DNA from: Paulinella micropora | Taxonomy: Eukaryota; Cercozoa; Imbricatea; Euglyphida | Reading direction: 5' to 3' | Length of the DNA stretch: 21,926 nucleotides | Assembly: GCA_009731375.1 (NCBI GenBank) | Contig: BJOX01000176.1 | Location: 496,450-518,375, forward strand | Part shown: one piece after another, positions 15,562-21,926 of the stretch | Layout of the letters: every line of letters begins with the position of its first letter | Position numbering within the stretch: position 1 is the first letter of the stretch | The notes under the pieces: generated by a model | Told to the model about the DNA's origin: nothing | What the model saw: the letters and a program-made list of their open reading frames with translations, nothing else | Databases searched by the model: none | Position numbers and translations under genes: made by a program

Positions 15562-16355
15562 AGATAGTGACTCTATTTTCCTTTTATTTATCAACTGCCA
15601 TAACTTGTAGTTGTTACGTTTTCAACTGCCGCGACCTTTTCTGCAATACAGGCCTTGTTTCTAAATTTTGCATGACTTTTTCATCCGAAAGCCCACTATT
15701 TTGTCGTACACAGTGGCACCAGCTGCTGTGATGTGACTTCAAAAAATCGTTTCGTTGTTATTCGGTTTGTGTTGAAATGTGTTCATTTCTTTACTTCTCT
15801 CTCTCTCTTCTTTTTCTTCTTCTTCAACAAATCGAAAGCGAAATTGTACAGGAAGTAAAGTCAGAACTAAGTCATAAAAGTCGTAGTCAGAACTAATTCA
15901 TGAAGCTGAGTGAAAAGCCAACTCAATATACTATAAAATAATACAAAAATAGAAAATATGAATGAGAAACGAGAAGTGGAAAAACGATATCAAAAGAAAA
16001 TATGAGGGGAGAAAAACAAGGAAAAAAAACAACGATGTGAAATGGATACAAGAAATGAGAAAAGTAGAATATATGAGGGGAGAGGAAAAAAATAAAAACT
16101 AAATATGATAAGAAAATAAGAAGTGAGCAAGGAAACAGATGATGTAGAGGGCGAGGAGAAAATGTAAGCTATATGATCAGGAAATAGAAATGGAGAAAAG
16201 ATAGAAAAAATAAAGAGAGAGCAAGATATGAAAAGGGGACAGGAGTCAGGGGGAAAAGGAAGAAAAGATGGGAGCAAAAGAGCAGGAAATATACAAAGAA
16301 ATATAAAGAAAACAAGAGACTATATAGAAAAGAAGAAAGAAGAACTAGTACTAAG
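15562..16355. other. Gene-poor stretch, strongly AG-rich from about 15930
   Basis: 15562-15930 has no convincing gene. From about 15930 to 16350 the plus strand is dominated by A and G (GAAAA, GAGGGGAG words) with scattered TAT. In the minus orientation this pyrimidine-rich stretch lies just downstream of the reverse-transcriptase fragment's stop and could be its 3' untranslated region. Confidence 0.5.
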
Positions 16356-17280
16356 CTAGTGAGAGCGTCGCGGCGCATCCCAAAGGCGCCGCTTCGCTGA
16401 GTCAAGGATGCGCGCATTGCCTCGCGCAGTTTCGGCCGCAGACATCGCTCGGAAGCAGGGCAGAAGGCCACGTGGGTTCCGAGGGAAATCATCAATCATG
16501 GCATCAGCGAGTGTATCTTGCGCAGCGGGTAGCCCTCTTACAACGCTTGCATAGTAGGCTTGAACTCGGCGAAGGTAGCTCAAAGCTTCATGACCAAGAG
16601 CGCCTGTGGGTTCAAGAACCCATGCAACCAGAGTGGTGTTGGATGTCGTAGCTAGTTGATCATATTGCGGTGCTTGATAAGCTCACGTTGAGAAGCAGCA
16701 GCAAGCGGAGTGGTAGCTGCTAGTCTTAGCGAAGCTCGAGCAAGTGGGGAAGCAAAGCTAACATCAATGATCACATCCGGAGGGCTCATTGGATGCTCTC
16801 TCGTTGCATCTTGAAAATGAAGATGGTCAGGCTCGATCTCGACGACAGTTCCACAGCGTCGCAGAAAAGTAGCTAACATTTTGACATAGCTATCATGTCT
16901 CCTTATGATAGCCCCACCAACCACTGGACAAGTACGTGTGAGAAAATGGTATGTTGCAGTATCAGGCATAAGTAGCTGTTGACATCCAGGACAGTGAACG
17001 CCAGTAGCAAGAATGTCAGACAGTGGGAGCTGGGGCAGCCTAGCCAGAAGTGCAGCTTCAATCTCAGCATCTCTTAGCGACAGTTCAGTGTTGACTGGAA
17101 TTGTCGAAAACGGTAGTGCACGAGCTCCGTCTTGCGCAGCCGATAGCATGAGCGCAGGGAAAGCTAAACCATGTTGATCTCGTCCTTGTGCAAAGAGCCG
17201 ATCGCGAAGTGTTGAGTAGATTGTTCGAGTCAGTCTACTCTGAAGACGTGCAGGCGGAGGGCAAAAGGAGAGGTCTGATG
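16356..17280 (-). pseudogene. C-terminal fragment of a non-LTR-type reverse transcriptase polyprotein, frameshifted
   Basis: On the minus strand a frame open from the microsatellite border (about 17280) reads RLQSRLTRTIYSTLRDRLFAQ and runs to a stop at 16652. Counting from the ATG at 17149 it has C53-x2-C56-x11-H68-x5-C74, then RRHD (84-86), and PPDVIIDVSF (123-132). A Cys/His cluster, then RH[ND], then a PD...DV motif is the usual tail of protist LINE-type reverse transcriptases, possibly a restriction-like endonuclease region. At about 16670 the frame ends in ELIKHRN. A second frame picks up as APQYDQLATTSNTTLVAWVLEP and continues to 16356, so one base has been lost or gained. The 5' part, including the catalytic YxDD, is missing, replaced by a (TTC)n tract. 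Confidence 0.65.
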
Positions 17281-17288
17281 AAGTCTCT

Positions 17289-17430
17289 CCTTCTTCTTCT
17301 TCTTCTTCTTCTTCTTCTTCTTCTTCTTCTTCTTCTTCTTCTTCTTCTTCTTCTTCTTCTTCTTCTTCTTCTTCTTCTTCTTCTTCTTCTTCTTCTTCTT
17401 CTTCTTCTTCTTCTTCTTCTTCTTCTTCTC
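17289..17430 (+). repeat. (TTC)n microsatellite
   Basis: About 47 nearly perfect TTC units abut the truncated end of the reverse-transcriptase fragment. Confidence 0.95.
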
Positions 17431-17444
17431 TTTTATTGAGAGAA

Positions 17445-17540
17445 CAATTTAGAATTGGACTCAGGGAACGTCCACGTGAAAAGTATAGCTAGTAAGTTAT
17501 ACCTTTGTAGTATCTAAGGTGGAAACCTAGTTATTCAGTT
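17445..17540 (+). repeat. Duplicated unique island, copy 1
   Basis: This matches 18826-18917 with small indels. Shared words include AGAATTGGACTCAGGGAACG and TAAGGTGGAAACCTAGTTAT. Both copies are preceded by a (CTT)n tract. Confidence 0.9.
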
Positions 17541-17623
17541 GAGCGTATTAAGGAAGATATTAAATTAATATTCAGCGGCTCAGTATTAATATTATATTTT
17601 AGTTATTAATATTAATATTTCTG

Positions 17624-17692
<69 letters not shown>

Positions 17693-17746
17693 CTGCTGCT
17701 GCGGATGTTGTTGTTGTTGTTGTTGCTTTCTCTCTCTCTCTCATCT

Positions 17747-17786
<40 letters not shown>

Positions 17787-18109
17787 TCTTCTTCTTCTTC
17801 TTCTTCTTCTTCTTCTTCTTCTTCTTCTTCTTCTTCTTCTTCTTCTTCTTCTTCTTCTTCTTCTTCTTCTTCTTCTTCTTCTTCTTCTTCCTTCTTTCTT
17901 CTTTTTTCTTTCTTTCTTCTTCTTCTTCTTCTTCTTCTTCTTCTTCTTCTTCTTCTTCTTCTTCTTCTTCTTCTTCTTCTTCTTCTTCTTCTTCTTCTTC
18001 TTCTTCTTCTTCTTCTTGTTCTTCTTCTTCTTCTTCTTCTTCTTCTTCTTCTTCTTCTTCTTCTTCTTCTTCTTCTTCTTCTTCTTCTTCTTCTTCTTCT
18101 TCTTCTTCT
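17541..18109 (+). repeat. Short AT-rich unique sequence, then (CT)n, (TGC)n/(TTG)n and (CTT)n
   Basis: 17541-17620 is AT-rich with ATTAAT words. (CT)n runs 17624-17690, TGC/TTG trinucleotides 17691-17726, (CT)n to 17780, then (CTT)n to the gap with a few TTT and TTG interruptions. Confidence 0.95.
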
Positions 18110-18416
18110 NNNNNNNNNNNNNNNNNNNNNNNNNNNNNNNNNNNNNNNNNNNNNNNNNNNNNNNNNNNNNNNNNNNNNNNNNNNNNNNNNNNNNNNNNNN
18201 NNNNNNNNNNNNNNNNNNNNNNNNNNNNNNNNNNNNNNNNNNNNNNNNNNNNNNNNNNNNNNNNNNNNNNNNNNNNNNNNNNNNNNNNNNNNNNNNNNNN
18301 NNNNNNNNNNNNNNNNNNNNNNNNNNNNNNNNNNNNNNNNNNNNNNNNNNNNNNNNNNNNNNNNNNNNNNNNNNNNNNNNNNNNNNNNNNNNNNNNNNNN
18401 NNNNNNNNNNNNNNNN
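18110..18416. other. Assembly gap (307 N)
   Basis: All bases are N. The left edge is (CTT)n and the right edge is (TC)n, so the true sequence contains at least one change of repeat type. Confidence 1.
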
Positions 18417-18497
<81 letters not shown>

Positions 18498-18647
18498 CTC
18501 TCGATCTCTCGATCTCTCTCTCTCTCTCTCTCATCTTGTCTCTCTCTGTCTCTCTCTCTCTCTCTCTCTCATCTCTCTCATCTCTCTCTCTCTCTCTCTC
18601 ATCTCTCATCTCTCATCTATCTCTCTCTCTCTCTCTATTTCTCTCTC

Positions 18648-18687
<40 letters not shown>

Positions 18688-18825
18688 TCCCCTCTTCCCT
18701 CTTCCCTCTTCCCTCTTCCCTCTTCCCTCTTCCCTCTTCCCTCTTCCCTCTTCTTCTTCTTCTTCTTCTTCTTCTTCTTCTTCTTCTTCTTCTTCTTCTT
18801 CTTCTTCTTCGTTTTTACTTAAGAG
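18417..18825 (+). repeat. (CT)n, (CCCTCTT)n and (CTT)n tracts
   Basis: (CT)n with scattered CGATCT, CATCT and TATTT interruptions runs to about 18690. A seven-base repeat CCCTCTT has about eight units to 18750, then (CTT)n to 18810. Confidence 0.95.
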
Positions 18826-18917
18826 CAATTTTTAGAATTGGACTCAGGGAACGTCCACGTGAAAAGTACAGCTAGTAAGTTTACCTTTATCTAAGGTGGA
18901 AACCTAGTTATTCAGTT
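18826..18917 (+). repeat. Duplicated unique island, copy 2
   Basis: This is the second copy of 17445-17540, lacking a few bases (for example TTTACCTTTATC against TTATACCTTTGTAGTATC). Confidence 0.9.
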
Positions 18918-19182
<265 letters not shown>

Positions 19183-19598
19183 NNNNNNNNNNNNNNNNNN
19201 NNNNNNNNNNNNNNNNNNNNNNNNNNNNNNNNNNNNNNNNNNNNNNNNNNNNNNNNNNNNNNNNNNNNNNNNNNNNNNNNNNNNNNNNNNNNNNNNNNNN
19301 NNNNNNNNNNNNNNNNNNNNNNNNNNNNNNNNNNNNNNNNNNNNNNNNNNNNNNNNNNNNNNNNNNNNNNNNNNNNNNNNNNNNNNNNNNNNNNNNNNNN
19401 NNNNNNNNNNNNNNNNNNNNNNNNNNNNNNNNNNNNNNNNNNNNNNNNNNNNNNNNNNNNNNNNNNNNNNNNNNNNNNNNNNNNNNNNNNNNNNNNNNNN
19501 NNNNNNNNNNNNNNNNNNNNNNNNNNNNNNNNNNNNNNNNNNNNNNNNNNNNNNNNNNNNNNNNNNNNNNNNNNNNNNNNNNNNNNNNNNNNNNNNNN
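19183..19598. other. Assembly gap (416 N)
   Basis: All bases are N, flanked on both sides by (CT)n. Confidence 1.
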
Positions 19599-19645
<47 letters not shown>

Positions 19646-20259
19646 TATATATACATATATATATAGATACATAGATACATACATACATACATATATATAT
19701 TATATTATATTATATTATATTATATTATATTATATTATATTATATTACATTATATTATGATATGATATAATATAATATAATATAATATAATATAATATAA
19801 TATAATATAATATATTAATTATATTATATTAATTATATTATATTATATTATATTATATTATATTATATTATATTATATTATATTATATTATATTATATTA
19901 TATTATATTATATCATATCATATCATATCATATCATATCATATCATATCATATCATATCATATCATATCATATCATATCATATTATATTATATTATATTA
20001 TATTATATTATATTATATTATATTATATTATATTATATTATATTATTTTATATTATATTATATTATATTATATTATATATTTTTATATTATATTATATTA
20101 TTTTATATTATATTATATATAATATAATATAATATAATATAATATAATATTATATTATATTATATTATATTATATTATATTATATTATAGTATAGTATAT
20201 ATATATATTTGTGTGTGTGTGTATATATATATATGTGCATATATATATATAAATATAAG

Positions 20260-20305
<46 letters not shown>

Positions 20306-20395
20306 GCACGCACACATACATACATGCATACATGCATACATACATACATACATACATACATACATACACACATAGACATACATACGCGTGGTAGG
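19599..20395 (+). repeat. AT microsatellite block with pentanucleotide array
   Basis: A short (CT)n leads into (TA)n and (TACA)n, then about 500 bases (19690-20190) of five-base units. ATATT units dominate. A block at about 19911-19980 is ATATC. Inverted ATAAT blocks lie near 19765-19812 and 20119-20148. TA, TG and TACA repeats follow to 20395. Confidence 0.95.
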
Positions 20396-20462
20396 AAAGT
20401 GTTCTGAAAAAGCGGTTGGAGAGTAAGACATGTCAAACGTAAACGTAACAACTCTCTCTCTA

Positions 20463-20560
<98 letters not shown>

Positions 20561-20573
20561 ACANNNNNNNNNN

Positions 20574-20634
<61 letters not shown>

Positions 20635-20786
20635 CCCCCTCTGCCGCCGTCTGCAAAATTTTCCTCCTCTAGCCCCCCCCCTCCACCAAACCCAACCACT
20701 TCATCCTCACCCCTTTCCTCCTGAACACCTTGCTTCTTGCTTCTTCTTGCAACACGTGTTTCCTACACTCCCCTATTTCTCCTCCG
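20396..20786 (+). repeat. (CT)n and (CA)n tracts with small unique pieces and a 10-base gap
   Basis: 20396-20450 is unique. (CT)n runs to 20536 and (CA)n to 20563. A gap covers 20564-20573, then (CT)n to 20632. 20633-20786 is C-rich unique sequence with no convincing gene. Confidence 0.85.
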
Positions 20787-20866
20787 TCCATCCATCCATC
20801 CATCCATCCATCCATCCATCTATCCATCTATCCATCCATCTATCCATCTATCCATCTATCTATCTA

Positions 20867-20955
<89 letters not shown>

Positions 20956-21085
20956 GCGTAGAACCGTCAGACTGCACAAATTCGGGGCCTAGTGCCCATT
21001 CCCAGCCCGCTACCCAGTCGCCGATTGGCGGCGGGGTGGAATGGATGCCTATGTCTTCGGATATGCAGAGCTGATAGACCAAACA

Positions 21086-21157
<72 letters not shown>

Positions 21158-21289
21158 ATCTATCTATCTATCTATCTATCTATCTGTCTATCTGTCTATC
21201 CATCCATCCATCCATCCATCCATCCATCCATCCGTCCGTCCATCCATCCATCCGTCCGTCCGTCCATCCGTCCATCCGTCCATCCGTCC

Positions 21290-21359
<70 letters not shown>

Positions 21360-21360
21360 A

Positions 21361-21394
<34 letters not shown>

Positions 21395-21440
21395 CCTATC
21401 TGTCTATCTGTCTATCTATCTATCTATCTACTTACCTACC
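20787..21440 (+). repeat. (ATCC)n and (ATCT)n tetranucleotide arrays
   Basis: ATCC units pass into ATCT units at 20787-20955. A unique piece at 20956-21085 has an open frame ([18 protein letters not shown]) but no confirmed splice sites. ATCT, ATCC and GTCC units resume from 21087. Confidence 0.95.
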
Positions 21441-21478
21441 TAGCTACCTACCAATGTGTCCATATATTTGTCATTAAG

Positions 21479-21510
21479 TGTGTGTGTGTGTGTGTGTGTG
21501 TTGTGTGTGT
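21479..21510 (+). repeat. (TG)n tract before candidate exon 1
   Basis: TG dinucleotides with one TTG break end in GTGTGTTCAG, a plausible splice acceptor. Confidence 0.9.
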
Positions 21511-21514
21511 TCAG

Positions 21515-21613
21515 GGCAAGTCGCCGGCGACGAAGCAAAGGCTTCTGGCGAACACCCCGCGGCCATGCGTCATCTGCAACTGTGCAAGCTATCAACGCAA
21601 CCCGGCCTCCAAG

Positions 21614-21616
<3 letters not shown>
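21515..21616 (+). CDS. Candidate small exon coding for a CxxC-containing peptide (34 codons)
   Basis: After GTGTGTTCAG the frame reads GKSPATKQRLLANTPR and then PCVICNCASYQRNPASKA, exactly 34 codons before a (CT)n tract starts. CxxC followed by N-C resembles the start of a zinc-binding site and parallels the exon at 21768-21833. No GT donor is visible because the microsatellite begins right after the last codon. It could be an exon of an otherwise unseen gene. Function unknown. Confidence 0.35.

Positions 21617-21704
<88 letters not shown>
21617..21704 (+). repeat. (CT)n microsatellite between candidate exons
   Basis: CT dinucleotides with a CCTCTTCA break at about 21661-21669. Confidence 0.9.
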
Positions 21705-21707
<3 letters not shown>

Positions 21708-21767
21708 TCCTCCTTCCTTCTGTCTCACTTGGTTTGCCTGTTTGCTTGTCCTTGTGCGTGTGTTCAG

Positions 21768-21833
21768 GGAGTGCATAAGAAATGTAAGGTGTGCGAACAC
21801 TTCAAACGCAACCACCACTTTGAGACAGAGGCG
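21768..21833 (+). CDS. Candidate small exon coding for a CxxC-containing peptide (22 codons)
   Basis: This is preceded by GTGTGTTCAG, the same ten bases as before the exon at 21515, and followed by GTAGCT, a possible donor. The 66 bases read GVHKKCKVCEHFKRNHHFET plus two residues, with C-x2-C-E-H and His residues that could bind zinc. It has a whole number of codons, like its neighbour, so the two could be phase-matched exons. The gene would continue beyond the window. Confidence 0.4.
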
Positions 21834-21837
21834 GTAG

Positions 21838-21853
21838 CTATCTATCTATATAC

Positions 21854-21926
<73 letters not shown>
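21838..21926 (+). repeat. (ATCT)n tetranucleotide array, runs off the window
   Basis: Nearly perfect ATCT units from the candidate donor to the window end. Confidence 0.95.

Noticed and set aside
15990-16495. Minus-strand hydrophobic frames (Phe/Ser/Leu-rich) suggestive of membrane proteins
   Set aside because: They come from the reverse complement of the AG-rich stretch. Composition explains them.
17599-18835. Long open frames of poly-Leu/Ser, poly-Phe, poly-Glu/Arg
   Set aside because: These are translations of CT and CTT microsatellites and of N gaps, not genes.

Overview
This window is eukaryotic. It holds an LTR retrotransposon with a tRNA-primed layout, candidate GT-AG introns, a non-LTR retroelement remnant and several kilobases of microsatellite with assembly gaps. 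I see no bacterial operon, no rRNA or tRNA gene and no CRISPR array. The mixture would suit a repeat-rich protist or algal genome (a chromerid or dinoflagellate-like alveolate is a guess), but nothing in the sequence fixes the species.

Layout. 1-813: gene-poor AT-rich flank with homopolymers. 814-15561: a nested transposon. The outer element is bounded by an exact 27-bp inverted repeat that contains CACTA/TAGTG. Inside it are about a dozen copies of a palindrome (ACTTTTATGCATAAAAGT and variants) that I see nowhere else in the window, a decayed multi-exon gene on the minus strand (about 3176 to 1601), and a divergent plus-strand gene resembling a beta-class (motif IV before motif I) DNA methyltransferase. 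A 10.4-kb Ty3/gypsy-type retrotransposon (3759-14142) sits inside the methyltransferase ORF. Its two 246/247-bp LTRs differ by four substitutions and one indel, it is flanked by CAAA, and removing it with one CAAA copy restores the methyltransferase reading frame exactly.

The retrotransposon has a Gag of 836 codons and a Pol of 1915 codons (protease, reverse transcriptase, RNase H, integrase with GPY/F module, long C-terminal extension). Gag and Pol lie in the same frame, separated by a single UGA and 25 further open codons, so stop-codon readthrough is the simplest way to make Gag-Pol. Gag carries a CCCH zinc finger and an RG-rich tail rather than a CCHC knuckle.

15562-17285: an AG-rich stretch, then a minus-strand, frameshifted C-terminal fragment of a non-LTR-type reverse transcriptase. 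17286-21926: almost only microsatellites, nearly all pyrimidine-rich on the plus strand, with a duplicated 92-bp unique island, a 500-bp pentanucleotide AT array, and two small islands near the right end that look like exons coding for CxxC motifs.

Main candidate for something new: a mobile element with CACTA-like ends carrying a DNA methyltransferase gene, a divergent partner gene and an element-specific palindrome family.
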